Positions 13,401-24,577 of a stretch of DNA of 64,000 nucleotides are shown in pieces. The notes beneath the pieces were generated by a model. That model had not been told where the DNA came from. It made no database searches and saw nothing but the letters and a program-made list of their open reading frames with translations. The position numbers and the translations under genes were made by a program. This DNA comes from Rotaria sp. Silwood1 (lineage: Eukaryota > Rotifera > Eurotatoria > Philodinida > Philodinidae). The stretch covers positions 1 to 64,000 of the forward strand of contig CAJNOP010000356.1 of NCBI GenBank assembly GCA_905250075.1. Reading direction: 5' to 3'. Each line of letters begins with the position of its first letter. Position 1 is the stretch's first letter.

Positions 13401-15768
13401 GAATACTGTGGCACAAGTTGTCAGCTTACTCGCGCGAGAATTGAATAAGATGAATAAACAAAATATTGAAATTGCCATTGCAAGTAAGTATTTCACTCAT
13501 AATTTCTTGTAATAGATAGTCTAGAGATGACTTTTCAGATGGCATTTCTGCTGCAAGTATTTCAGTATCACCATTGGGTAGTGAAGGCTCACAAGTAGGA
13601 AAATTTTTGTCTCTCGTCTGATTTAATTTGTTCATATTGAAATAGTTATTTGCACCATTGAATACATCGTTCATGACTAAGTACAATCAGAAGTTAAATG
13701 CTCTGGCCAACGTGCGTGACTATCTCATGACGTTCATATGCAATCTGTCAATTACCACTGTTGATAGTATCAAACTTCAAGCATCTGCACTTGCTCAACT
13801 CACCGAAGCCACAAATCAATTGACACGAACAGCTTCGGTAAATGCGACTGCCTTTCTTTTCATCAACACAATTCTTAATGAATAGATGCTCGCCTCGTTC
13901 AAATGCCATCAGTTGTCTCTTGCTTTGCGGGCGATGGCTACGAAAATTTCCTACGAGAATGCACAATTTGCAAGTACTCACATCGCTCAATGTGTCAGTA
14001 ATGTTCTCACTGTAAGAATTTTGCACGTATATTCGACATGATCAATCCAAAATGAAATAATCTTAGGCTATCAATGGACCATTGCAACAACGTGGAAGTG
14101 TTCTTGATCTTGACTTGATTCATGCAAACGCCTTTCCCGATAACTATGATACTGACCTCGAGTTTGTTTGGTCAAATATGAGTAAGATTTGTTTTTTGTG
14201 ATAGCAAATAGTTGAGCTTTCACTTTATCAAAAGACTTACTTGTTGACAGCAATGACTTGTCATGGGAAACGATTCGAAAAGGTCGTAATCTGTATCATC
14301 AAATGGAGATGGTAAGTGTGATGAAGTAATAAGGAATAAATTAACTATGTCTCTTACACAGTCGAATAATATCGCTGCTCAAGTCAATGAAACTCTTTCG
14401 ATAATTACTAGTGCCCTTAATATTCACTTGAACATTGAACAAAGCACGATAATAAATACGACGGCTGTGTTCATCTCATTGGAAAGAACAACAATTGCAT
14501 CTCTGTCAAGTAAGCTTATTAAACAAGTTGGCAATGCTCAAATTCGCATATCATCAATTTCTGGTTCAAACCTGACGAAAAACACATCGGTGTTACTTCG
14601 AGTGAGTTGAGTTGTCGATCTCCTCAATGATTTGTTTCCCTATTTTCATTTAGTCAATAATGCAACCTCTAGCCTCAGCTGGTGCCTCCCAATCTCAAGC
14701 AAATACAAATCTGTCGAGATCCATATCAGTCTCATTACTCAATCAAGACGACAACGAGATTTCGCTTCCTACCAATGTCGATTATCCAATTGAATTCTTT
14801 ATTCCTCGAGATCCAAATTTGCTTATGCCACCAATGATCTTGCAAAATGTTACTTCGATGAATGGTGATCAATCTTTTCATTTACATTTTGTCAACATGA
14901 CCCAATTTTTAATCAATAACAATCTTACTGTATCGTTACATTTCGAAATACGTCCTCTCAATACGAGTCTTGGATACTTATTCATCTATAAATTCGATAG
15001 TTCACCACAACTGGATAGTTCCATCAATCGAATTGATGGATGGTCTTTACTTTGTCCTTCAAGTAAGTTTTATTGTTGTGACTCATAAGCAGTAGTCTAT
15101 TACTTTAGATTTGACAAACGATGGCATCTACACATATTTCATCGATAATCAACATACATCCCATCATCAATCAGTTATCTTTGGCTTACGAGAGTTAAAC
15201 TCGATAGAGATCGAAGATTTCTGTTCGTATATATCAATTAATAGTCCACCTATCATCAACAAGCCTTTCACTTTCTCGTCTGACTATGAACTGCGCATTT
15301 ATGCATCTGGCTGCTATTATCTCGACGCACACAACAACTGGCAGTCAGATGGATTGTGGGTGAGGTCCAACAAGATCTTCTTTTTATCTGAATGAGAGAC
15401 TTTCCTGCATGTAGGTTGGTCCATTGACAAACCACTACCAAACACAATGCTTATCCACTCATTTGACCACATTTGCTGGTAGTTTTATGGCTCTGTCAGC
15501 TTCGATCAATTTGAAGGATATATTTGCCAATATTAACATTGCCATAAATGAAACTAAACATCCACCAAGAGATGAACTTAATGTGTACATTCACTTGGGC
15601 GATCTCTTCGATCTTGAAAGCAATCTTTCTCGATTCATTCCAATGCACAAACGCTCGCATCTGTTCCACCATAGATGGAATATTTTTCCGAGAAAATCGA
15701 CCAACACTGAGTACGTTATTTCTTTCTTCATTTTATGGACAGCACTTGTTCTTTTTGAGTATTTCTAG
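7454..15768 (+). CDS. Secreted NHL-REJ-GPS protein, polycystin-1-like ectodomain without membrane part
   Basis: Twenty-one exons: 7454-7517, 9265-10149, 10780-10848, 10898-10960, 11014-11076, 11128-11166, 11228-11688, 11746-11848, 11898-12096, 12149-12354, 12405-12659, 13127-13483, 13539-13594, 13646-13837, 13886-14011, 14067-14181, 14235-14311, 14362-14601, 14654-15062, 15109-15359, 15415-15768. All junctions are GT-AG and the total is divisible by three (1527 aa). Exon 1 is a signal peptide (MQFIDVLISWLIYVGF). Exon 2 is an NHL beta-propeller with repeats such as YVADTGNNRIQLF. Exons 3-6 are a Thr/Gln-rich linker. Exons 7-19 resemble the REJ region of polycystin-1-type proteins. Exons 20-21 carry a GPS autoproteolysis site with STHLTTFAG, cut expected between L and T. 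About 95 residues follow, then a stop; no PLAT domain or membrane bundle. Using the GT at 15716 leads to a stop within three codons. Probably secreted or a truncated paralog. Confidence 0.82.
7874..9077. mobile_element. Fold-back (long inverted repeat) element in intron 1 of the NHL-REJ gene
   Basis: Two diverged arms of about 300-350 bp face each other. Sequence from about 7874 to 8236 recurs in reverse complement from about 9077 back to 8768. Shared anchors are CTAGTTTTTTACAATATTG (7917 on; inverted near 9030), TGAGCTCACTGATAGTGTGATGAAT (in two parts), AAACATCATTTG and GAGATATGAAGCTTC-type strings. The middle of about 530 bp includes a GC-rich patch at 8454-8545 and no transposase ORF. It lies entirely between exons 1 and 2 of the host gene and explains that 1.75-kb intron. 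Family unassigned; clear target-site duplications were not found. Confidence 0.7.
10898..11127 (+). repeat. Tandem exon-intron duplication
   Basis: Exons 10898-10960 and 11014-11076 are both exactly 63 bp, both start inside a codon in the same phase and both end with ACACAGTTTCAACAAG. The two introns after them share GAATTCATTCTGATAATTTAAAA. The repeated peptide has the form (L/V)Q(D/N)T.DA.ET..(V/E)..TQFQQ. Local duplication of one exon plus its intron inside the Thr/Gln-rich linker. Confidence 0.85.
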
Positions 15769-17125
15769 AATTTGCATAGTATGACAAGATACAGCAAACT
15801 TGATATTTTCCAATCACGGTCTAATTCAATAAAAAAGAATGACTTGAAACTTAAGTAATGAACTTATATACATGAAAGTATTTTTTCTTCATTAGTCAAT
15901 ATCGCGTACTTGCATGACACTCGCTTTTCTCTTGCTATTCTGAACTTTTATTGTGCTACATATAAACTACATGTAAGAAATTATCCGGGAACATGAGCTA
16001 ATAACTTTTTAAACTTCTTTCAATTTTTACAGTACTCATCAGTCCTTTATGCTTATTGCAGTTCTAAATAATTCACAATCGTTTGAGAGATATTGAAGCT
16101 GCAAACTACTGAGAAGTGTTATCAGTGAATTTTAGCTGGCAGTCAGATAATTAGTACAATATGTAATGAGTAAAAATTTATTGTGTCACCTCAGCAATGA
16201 GTTGATACATTGATTGAAATAAGAATTGTGCTCTTGATCATCTATTTTTGCTATTTCAATGGTTCTTTCTCATAAGAACGGTAATGGATCTGATATTGTG
16301 CATAATTATTGGTATTAGTTCGAGTGAAAGAATAAATACTTTATCTAGAATGATATGACATAACGAATAATTATTAAAATGTACAGCAAGAGAAAGAGAG
16401 CAATATTGGTTGAAGTTGTTTTGCATGAATGAATGAAACTCTTTCATAAATCTTGGATTAACATATTGAATAACTATATGTCATTGACCATAGTAATTTG
16501 AAGATAGCAGCTGTTATGCCGGATGAAATTTAATAATGAATGCGATTGCTGCCTTCGTTTCTTTTTATCTTTTTGTTGAATGAAATAGTAAAGGTGGTAT
16601 TCATTAAAGAATATTGCAAATCTGTGATGATGAAATACTTAGTCTTATATTGGTTTGTTCTGTAGTAATAGTTGTTTAGGTTGTTGACGTATCAGCTCAT
16701 AGTTTGTATCTTTGACAGTTTCGATTAATGACAATCATCTTAACACGCATACCTGTAGTATTTTTGCAGATATTTTCGTAGATTTGGGATATGCGTTATG
16801 TGGAAGATTGAAGTCATTTTTCATTTGTACAAGAGAGCCTATCAACAGAAGTAAAGAAACAAAATATTGAAAAATCTAACTCTTTTAAGTTGTAGCAGCA
16901 AGTCTTGGCTACACTTTGAAATCAACTCAAAATCTGTATCATGAGGTTTGGGTGTGAGTATCGGTGCGTTCAGAGAAGAATTGCCTTCACATTCACACGG
17001 AGCTAGATTATATTTTGTAGAGACAAATAGAAAAATCATGGTGTGTCTAAAATTTACATAACCTATACTGACAATATTGTATCACAGTTGAAATGCAATA
17101 GAAATATCTTTTCACTCAAAAATAT
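15769..17125. other. Intergenic, AT-rich, no gene seen
   Basis: Downstream of the NHL-REJ gene. No supported ORF. A GT/CA-rich stem-loop lies near 16939-17000 (GGGTGTGAGT facing TCACATTCACAC). Confidence 0.5.
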
Positions 17126-17335
17126 TTATTTTTGAACGATTTGTCCATTGATACATTTTTGCTGTAGATGATTATGTGTCAGTTTTATCTTGCCACAACA
17201 ATAGGAATATTTCCCATTTTTCAGTTTTCGACATCGATCATATGCTGCTCGTTTAATATTCATTTCAGTCTGCCCTAAATACTGCATAATGATTATCTGA
17301 ACTACGACGAGTAGTGCAAATAAAAAAAAATTCAT
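17126..17335 (-). CDS. Possible short secreted cysteine-containing peptide
   Basis: ORF of 69 aa with ATG at 17335. Residues 1-20 are strongly hydrophobic (MNFFLFALLVVVQIIIMQYL), a good signal-peptide shape with a plausible cut near QYLG-Q. The mature part is basic, has a KR pair at 28-29 and four cysteines at about 35, 46, 47 and 61 (DRCRK, YCCGK, QKCIN). Size and layout fit a secreted peptide, but I recognise no family. A chance ORF in AT-rich DNA remains possible. No intron is needed. Standing alone between decayed genes, it has no context that suggests a role. Confidence 0.33.
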   Translation of the reverse strand: MNFFLFALLVVVQIIIMQYLGQTEMNIKRAAYDRCRKLKNGKYSYCCGKIKLTHNHLQQKCINGQIVQK

Positions 17336-18620
17336 TGGTATTCAATCGATTATCTTTCTTTTGGTATGTTGTCGACGTGTAATTCTTGATTCCTGCAGCT
17401 CTCTATAGTTGAATTGATTATAATATGATAAAAGAGTTGTTAAGAGGTAAAGTGAATGTACACGAAAGAACAATGCAACGACACTTGTAAAAACAATACA
17501 GTGGAGAGTTCACTGAGTTGATCTCTTTTTAAATACTTATGTTAGGTATTATTGGTGCTGAAGGTTCGATTCAATGAAAAAAGGTACTTAGACAATGTCA
17601 ACGACGACAAAACGATAATAAGTTAACTTGAGCACAACTTGATGTTGACATTTGCAATCAAACAATGTCCAACTCCACGAGATAAGATCAACATGACAAA
17701 ACTACTGTCTTCAATAACAAATCAGTCGTAGAAGCATTTGAAAGATGAGAGATAGAATAACGAAGAAATGAGAGACTAATAAAATTTAAGAGACAATGTC
17801 AAATCAGAGAAGCTATTTCAAATGAGGCTAAATCTTTTTCTCATTGTAAAATTCATTATAAGGAAACTTCTATCTTGATAAAGATAGAAAAAACTTCAAT
17901 ACTATATCAATCATCATTCATTTGAACAGTCTTTGGACTTAGAAACAATATGGAGTGTGCAGATGAAAAATAAAGTCATCATCTTTATTTTCGATTTGTT
18001 AACATAGCTTGCATGTAAGAAGTTACAATAAAAGCAAAATATTTTGAATTCTCTGTTAGAATTCAAGTCCATATCATGATACAATATCTTGGTATATTGT
18101 TACTGTGATAATCATTTTCTTTTGAAAATACACTTAAATACTATTAATTATCTTGTCAACAATAATGTAATTTAGCTTGTTTTTAAGATGAACAATAAAT
18201 GTTCTACTGTATAGATGTAAGCATCATCGATGAAAGATGTTCTCAAGAAATATCCTATTGTTGACCTTTTTCGATTATTTGTCTGTTTGAAATAGCTTGG
18301 ATTGTTTAGTTGGTGATCAATTTAACTCGAGAGGCAGACGATATTTGTGCATGACGCATATATATACAGCTATATTAAGAGGAAACGAGTATGTTCGAAT
18401 GGATTGCACATATCAGGTTTGTATGACATGCTTGAAGAGTTATTCCATCTTGTAACAATAATCATAATGAAATTGACTGTTGTCAAGAACAATAAAGAGA
18501 GCAGTGTGCTTAAAAGAGGCAGCTTTCAACAAGAGAAAAACATATAAAGCCTAACATTAAAAAAACATCTGTATATAACTTTTTCTTCTAGATTTTTATT
18601 TTCGATTCTCAAAAAAAAAA
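17336..18620. other. Intergenic, no gene seen
   Basis: AT-rich sequence with only short chance ORFs. No repeats of note. Confidence 0.5.
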
Positions 18621-19585
18621 ATGTCGACCGTTAACGATGCGACTATTACAGAGTCTGTTCAATTGGTTCCAGAATTTGATCAGGTAATCATTGAGGTTGT
18701 CTCAATCGAAATAGAGACGTCATAGAATGATCTGCTCTAAGGAATTACAATAGAATTGATTCATAACGTAAATAAGAGGTTTCGAAGAGCTGTTCATGAA
18801 ATTAGTTTCCTGTTATTTCAAACATTGAATACTAGAGATAAATAAAAAAGTAGAATACATTGAATTTTCAATGTCTTTTACACTTGACTATTTTTTGGAT
18901 TAAAATTTCGTCTGCTATGAGAATTTCGAACACAATTAACTTTGAAATAATACTCCTTACAGCCACAACAAAGTCTTAGATATTCCTATTCAAAGGTTCA
19001 ACACTGAATTCATGACGGATCATACTAAATAAACATGCGATGAAACTCTACCGTTAGATGAGACAACAATTGAAGTGGACATTGTATAAAGGTGAGACCA
19101 TTATGATACAGATGCTATAGTAGAACAAGTGAATTCATATTATGAATTCATTGTGATTAATTTTTCTACACTTCTGAGTCGATTTCAAAGAGCTGACTAG
19201 TTTTCATCAGTTAAAATGACTTTTTTTAGTTCGTTTTAGTTTGCATTTTGATGAGTGACTTCTATTTAACCTAATTATATTCTTTTTATTTAAGAATTTG
19301 CATAGCTCTCAACCCACGGTATATAACGAATTACTTCGACTGAGTCGGTGGATAAACAATCTGCCAAAAGAGCCATTACAAACTTTAGTAGAGGTATGGT
19401 GTTGATTTAGAAAATTATTCGTTTTATTCTTTCATTTGTCTTATCCATAGATCGTCATTCGTGAAGAACCAGAATTGGTATCACCCAATCAGATTTAACT
19501 GCAAATAGACCTCGAGAAACTGAAGATTTCAACTTTACGTCAACTCGAGACACTATGCACGAACTTTGTTACACAAAATTCATAG
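18621..19585 (+). pseudogene. Solo NET-domain (BET bromodomain family C-terminal domain) gene, nonsense-interrupted
   Basis: Three exons in consistent phase: 18621-18683 (ATG after an A-run; 21 codons), 19295-19393 and 19451-19585. Exon 2 reads YNELLRLSRWINNLPKEPLQ and exon 3 reads IVIREEPEL then, after a stop, IDLEKLKISTLRQLETLC. This matches the NET (extra-terminal) domain order of BRD2/3/4: helix, I-N-x-LP, helix with REP, then EIDFETLKPSTLRELE. A TAA at 19496-19498 sits exactly where the family has the acidic run before IDFE, so a GAA to TAA change would explain it. The frame stays open past the stop to TAG at 19583-19585. No bromodomain is nearby, so this is either a NET-only gene or a relic. 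NET domains bind short basic-hydrophobic peptides of chromatin proteins. Confidence 0.65.
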
Positions 19586-21865
19586 TGCCAACGTATTTGT
19601 TGTATCAAGAATCAATTGTATACATAAAAATCAATTGATAATTCAGTATGAATTTTGGTTTATTGGTTGTCTATTAACAATACCAGCGCTGTATACTGCA
19701 AGCGTTTGCTTTCTGTGGTTTACTTCCGCAATAATACTCAAACTAAGGAGACCATTTTTAATACTATTAAATACTATGACTAAGTCAACGGTTATCGCTC
19801 CTTCTATTGTAGTTCACAAGTTTTCCAGCAAGTTTAGTAGCTTGCTTCTTACATAAAGAACTTCATAAACGATTATCATGAATACACTGGTCTCTTTATA
19901 ATCTACTTGACTTCTATGGATCAAAATAATGAGACCATTTAAGTGTAATAGATCGAATATCAATTATTACGTAAGAATCTACCAAGGTTGTGAAAATTCT
20001 TGACTTGTGAGCGTAAATACAATCATCAAGGTGATAGCTATTCATAGCAGATGTAATTCTACTTGTATGCAAAAACACACTCACATTTTTTATGGAACAT
20101 TCAGTTTTGTTTTTTTTTTGAAAACCAAATAGAATCTCTATGAGAAACCCATAATTATTTTTCAACCCATCAATTCATACCAAATAATGAATTCGATACG
20201 TCGAAATATCATATTCAAGTCGATGTATTCCTAAAGTTATTAAATCTGGATTATAATGAAAATGTTGAAGTGGATTATATAATGGACACACAATATAAAC
20301 GAAAGAATTTGATAAATGTTTAAAACTATCTATAAAACGTATCATTGTCTGCATCGATTAGAAAGATGGTGTCAATTTCAAGTGTCCGAAATTATTCATA
20401 TAATTTTTTTATGATTTGTTCTATTTCTTTTGTTGTTAGTTTCATTATTAACAATGATTTGACATAGTTGTAGCATTTTACATTTGATAAGTGTAAGCTG
20501 TAGCAAATCATCTACAGATTAAAAAAAATAAATGTTTAACGTAAAGAAGATCGACAAAACCTAAGAGTTCTGTTTGTGAAATTTTAACTGCAATTTCTAA
20601 TGTATTGCTATAAGTAAAATATTTGGTAATAATGAGAATTACTGTCACACTAAGATTACTTTTTTGTAGAAGATCGTACCATTAGGCATTGCATGCAAAA
20701 TAAGGTAGAGAAAATAGACATTTGTCTTGAAAAGACACAAACCACTGTTATTTTTTTCAACCGAAACAACCTTTGAAATGAATTAAGAGTTTGTTTAACT
20801 AAATGAAGATGTATATTTAAACGTAAAATTGAATGTTCTGAGTGAACTAAAATTATTTATTCCATAGAGAAACAAATCCTTCATATAAACAACCTAAATG
20901 TCTGCAGAAATAGGACTGAGAAACATTTCTTGAAATGGACATTTTTTACCACATTTTACCATGTATCCGTGCACTGTAGAACGTTGATGTTGCATCCCTA
21001 AAATACCACATGAAAAAGAAAGCAACAATGTATAGGCATTGCTGTTTGAATGAGAGCATGACTTGTATATCCAAAGGAAAAAGAAAAGAAGAAAACAAGC
21101 AATATGTGCGCCATTTGCGATTTTATACGATTAAGCAAAGAAGCATATATATAAGTTATGCTCACACTCACGTGTTCTTATTAAGTTCGCGTTCTTTACT
21201 CAACGAATGAAGGTTTGATTTTTTTGTTTTGTCCAATTCAGTCAAATTTATGTTACGAAAGAGCTCTACACTTTCGCGTCGAATCAAAAGAATATTTTCT
21301 ACTTAATTTTGATCCAGTATTCCACCATCGATTACTAGATGAATCATCCTTATGGTAGACTTTCAGGGTATACAAACGAACACTTTTGTTTTCATATAAT
21401 TTAAACTGCAGAAAAAATGCCGATTGATCGATCATTATAATGTACGCTCGACATGTGATTTTTGAAAGTCTTGAACCATCTTTTACCGGATCAGAACGGA
21501 TAAATATTTTTAAAATCTTTTAAAACTGACAGATTTGAGTCAAATTCCCGAGTCTCGGATAACGCTGACGCGCTTGAATTGCCTATGCCACTGACGAGAT
21601 AAAATTTCAGTGTAGATGTTTTATTAGTAGAAAAAATTCTAAATTCGTTTTCTACTGGGTCAGTTTGAATCTCTTCCAGTAAACAGGTAACGCTGAATTT
21701 TTTATATCTATTTTCAATAAGTTTTTCTTTCATTCTTTAGCTAATCACAATCTTTATTGATATGTGATTTACAGTTGGCGTCAGCTATAGAATAGGGACT
21801 CGTTTCTGATTTATTTCAATATTGATTTTTAAGTCCTTCTGTTTAGCAGTCAATTTTTAGATAAA
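19586..21865. other. Intergenic, no gene seen
   Basis: AT-rich DNA after the NET-domain relic. ORFs up to 96 codons are present but lack recognisable domains or splice-consistent continuation. Confidence 0.45.
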
Positions 21866-22547
21866 ATGGATCAACAATTATTTAAAGTTTACCTGAAACT
21901 ATTCGATCTGACGAAAGCCAACAACACACCACTCAGTTCTGCTGTGATCTTATCGACTAATGGTACAGTTGATATTATTTTCTTTTTTCCTTCAAAAATG
22001 TCTGCTGCTTCAATTAGAAATAGAATTGAATCAAATATTTATTATTGAATTTTGTATCCTGAGAGAATATCCATAATGCAAAATCAGTATTATTTTACTC
22101 TATTAACAAAATCAATGGCATTGAAACTTTTTATAATGAGCCAATGAAAGAAATTGTAAATCATTATGAACAGCAACAACGACTCGTCTACTTAGATTGA
22201 CACTAATCATCACTTGCAAATTAATAAACAGAAATAATGAGAAGCTGTATTTAGAAACTCAACAAATATTTTATGTTGCTGTTCAATCTTTACCATCAGT
22301 TGTATGGATTCTTATTAAATCAGTTGAGAAAAATGATCGAATAATTATTCATGAAGTCTTGACACTAAGAAATCAACTAAGGAAACAACCGCCAATTAAA
22401 TGTTTGTCTTCGATAGATAACAATCGTTTCTTGTTCAAATCATTGAAACCATTAGCAAATTTGATCCAGGACTTATTTTTATCAAATAATTCGCTTGTTA
22501 CTAAACATGCTATCAAGATTCTACATTATTTGTTTACTATTCAATAA
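21866..22547 (+). pseudogene. Decayed remnant of an unrecognised protein gene
   Basis: The first piece, 21866-22048, starts with ATG (MDQQLFKVYLKLFDLTKANN) and reads protein-like for 60 residues. The same frame continues past TGA for about 30 more residues before further stops. A second piece, open from about 22170 to 22547 in another frame, reads RLLRLTLIITCKLINRNN to the end and looks like amphipathic helices of an alpha-solenoid. The two pieces probably belong to one former gene broken by stops and a frame change. I cannot name the family. The helical character is seen; the common origin is inference. Confidence 0.28.
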
Positions 22548-24136
22548 TTATTCACCAACTTATTGTGAATTCATATTTAGTTCAGAAGATATGCAAGACT
22601 GTTAATAACCAGATAATGACAAACCTTTTATTGATGTTAAAATTAATTCATCTTGAAAATTAAATTGTTGCTTATTTAATTGATGATGAGCAGCACGATT
22701 ATTATCATTGGACACGAATATCAACATCGATTAGTCGTCTGTGTGTTTTTGTTAACGAACATCATCTCAAAACTAATTTTATTCTTGATGATTATCATCT
22801 TATTTTACAAGACAATAGCAAAATTGTTTCCACGTAAGTATTATCTTAAGTTCACAATGTCGATCATTAAATATTAGAGAAAACAAATTTCCACAGATTT
22901 TTATCTCAGTTACAGAAATTTGGTTTTCTGAATATCTTTTAACACGTTCAACACTGTCTCAAAGGGTTTTACTTTTAGAACAAAGAAGGGTGTGAGTGTG
23001 GGTATGGTAGACGATTACACCCACACCCACAATCAAACTGCATTGCTGAAAAAAGTTTCGATTTGAAAACAATACTCATTCCTCTGCTATTGTGAAACAG
23101 ATAATAACAACACTTATATGTGACAGATGATCGATCGATAACTTTTGAGATTTTCATCTGCACAAACTATTCAGAAAAAAACTCAACAATGAGATTTTAT
23201 CGAAACATGTTGTCCAAGCAAGAAAAATCTAAAACAACAGTCAATACGTTGATGAAATCTCAACGAATGAATGAGTCATTTAGTAGATGATCTAATCTAT
23301 GGATTCTCTACTACTAGTAGAGCAACCCATCAGCCTAATTTTTGTTCGGAGTGGTAAGCAGATTTTATCTGAAAAGTTTCTTGTTCCTATTTCGATTAAA
23401 TTTGCCAAGCTAACTAGAACAAATACTCTAGCAGACAGTTAGAGATCATTTTTTTTGTGAGAAATTCGAAAAGAATGCTTGTCTCTTGAGATTATACATG
23501 AATGAATGAATGAAATAGTGACATATACACTGAATGTTCATATTTATTGTGATCGCTTTATATGAGAGTTCATATTCGTCTTCAAACTATACACTGAGTA
23601 GAGAATAATAAACCTGCATTGTCATAACATAATAAAACTTTTATTCGTCAGCAGTTTAGGTAAATAGGATGAAATCTTTGTGTATTGAACTGAATATATA
23701 ATATAGTTTTGTATGATATTTTCTTCTAGAATTCCTTATTGTTCAAGTATTGACGGTCATGGCACTATAAACAAAGCACTTGATACTAAGATGTTTCACG
23801 ATATTTCAAGTTCAGATGAATAACAAAAACAAGAAAATAATATTTCTAATTCTATGAATCATTCGATTATTCAAATTTTTTTAACTATAATGAGTTTTAT
23901 AGCATTGTTTTTCACTAATGCTTCGATCGACAAACTAACATTTGTTTTTTATGCTATGTGATATTCTCTCACTCTCATTCAATCACCCATATACTCGTTC
24001 ATTAGTATTTTCTGGACTTTCACATCATATTTGATAACATCGTTGAGGATTGGTGTGGGGGCAGGGTGAGTTTCATCAATAATCATCCACATCCAACGTC
24101 AAATTTCTCTTTGTAGAATAGAATTCCTAATCTAAA
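22548..24136. other. Intergenic with GT/CA stem-loops
   Basis: No supported gene. A strong stem-loop at 22988-23028 pairs GGGTGTGAGTGTGGGT with ACACCCACACCC. A weaker one lies at 24051-24096. An ATGA tandem patch (GAATGAATGAATG) sits near 23501-23514. Confidence 0.5.
22988..23028. repeat. GT/CA-rich stem-loop
   Basis: GGGTGTGAGTGTGGGT (22988-23003) faces ACACCCACACCC (23017-23028) with a 13-base loop. Confidence 0.75.
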
Positions 24137-24577
24137 ATGGATAGTTCATATTTCGATCAGTATCGGCTTCATTCCGGGACATATTGGGACACCTATGTGA
24201 GCGATCGTGGTGGGAATAATCTTGGCCGTATTTATTTCTGGCTCAAACGTGATGGAATTATCGACTACGACAATCTGACCGATGACGAACGCATGGAGTT
24301 ACTACATTTGTATGCAGTATTCAAGCGCTCACTCCGTCGACTTTTCAACTTTGATGGTTCACTTAATTTTGCCTATCTCGCCAATGAAGAATCGCATGGG
24401 CACCATTGCCATTACCACGTTGTGCCACGATACAAAGACAAGAGAGAGTTCATGGGCGTTACATTCGTGGATGTTGCCTGGGGCAAGCAATGGATTTCCA
24501 AGAACATGGATCCAGATCTCGTCATTGCGGTGGGCAAAGCTATCTTGAAAGAAGTGCAGATGGATTCGAACGTATGA
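24137..24577 (+). CDS. HIT-family nucleotide hydrolase/transferase
   Basis: Intronless ORF of 146 aa, ATG at 24137, with AATAAA at 24725-24730 downstream. Residues 29-36 form a beta strand (LGRIYFWL). A helix at 48-70 follows (DDERMELLHLYAVFKRSLRR). NFAYLANEESHGHH leads into the histidine triad HCHYHVV at 90-96, matching the HIT motif H-x-H-x-H-x-x. HIT proteins bind nucleotides; the middle His of the active-site pair carries the nucleotidyl intermediate in FHIT/Ap4A-type enzymes. The layout, with an LGR..F strand and an NEESHGHHCHYHVVPRY core, resembles bacterial-style HIT proteins more than FHIT or HINT. The N-terminal CxxC zinc knuckle of many HIT proteins is absent. The ORF looks more GC-rich than its flanks, and with no intron this makes horizontal acquisition plausible but unproven. 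Substrate unknown; Ap4A-like dinucleotides are a family guess. Confidence 0.82.
   Translation: MDSSYFDQYRLHSGTYWDTYVSDRGGNNLGRIYFWLKRDGIIDYDNLTDDERMELLHLYAVFKRSLRRLFNFDGSLNFAYLANEESHGHHCHYHVVPRYKDKREFMGVTFVDVAWGKQWISKNMDPDLVIAVGKAILKEVQMDSNV

Noticed and set aside
14251..14311. Apparent frameshift at exon 17 of the NHL-REJ gene
   Set aside because: Using the upstream acceptor AAAAG at 14234 instead of GACAG restores the frame and adds NLLVDS, which fits the family.
19566..19856. 96-codon hydrophobic ORF overlapping the end of the NET-domain relic
   Set aside because: It begins inside the relic's last exon in another frame and looks like AT-driven hydrophobic translation.
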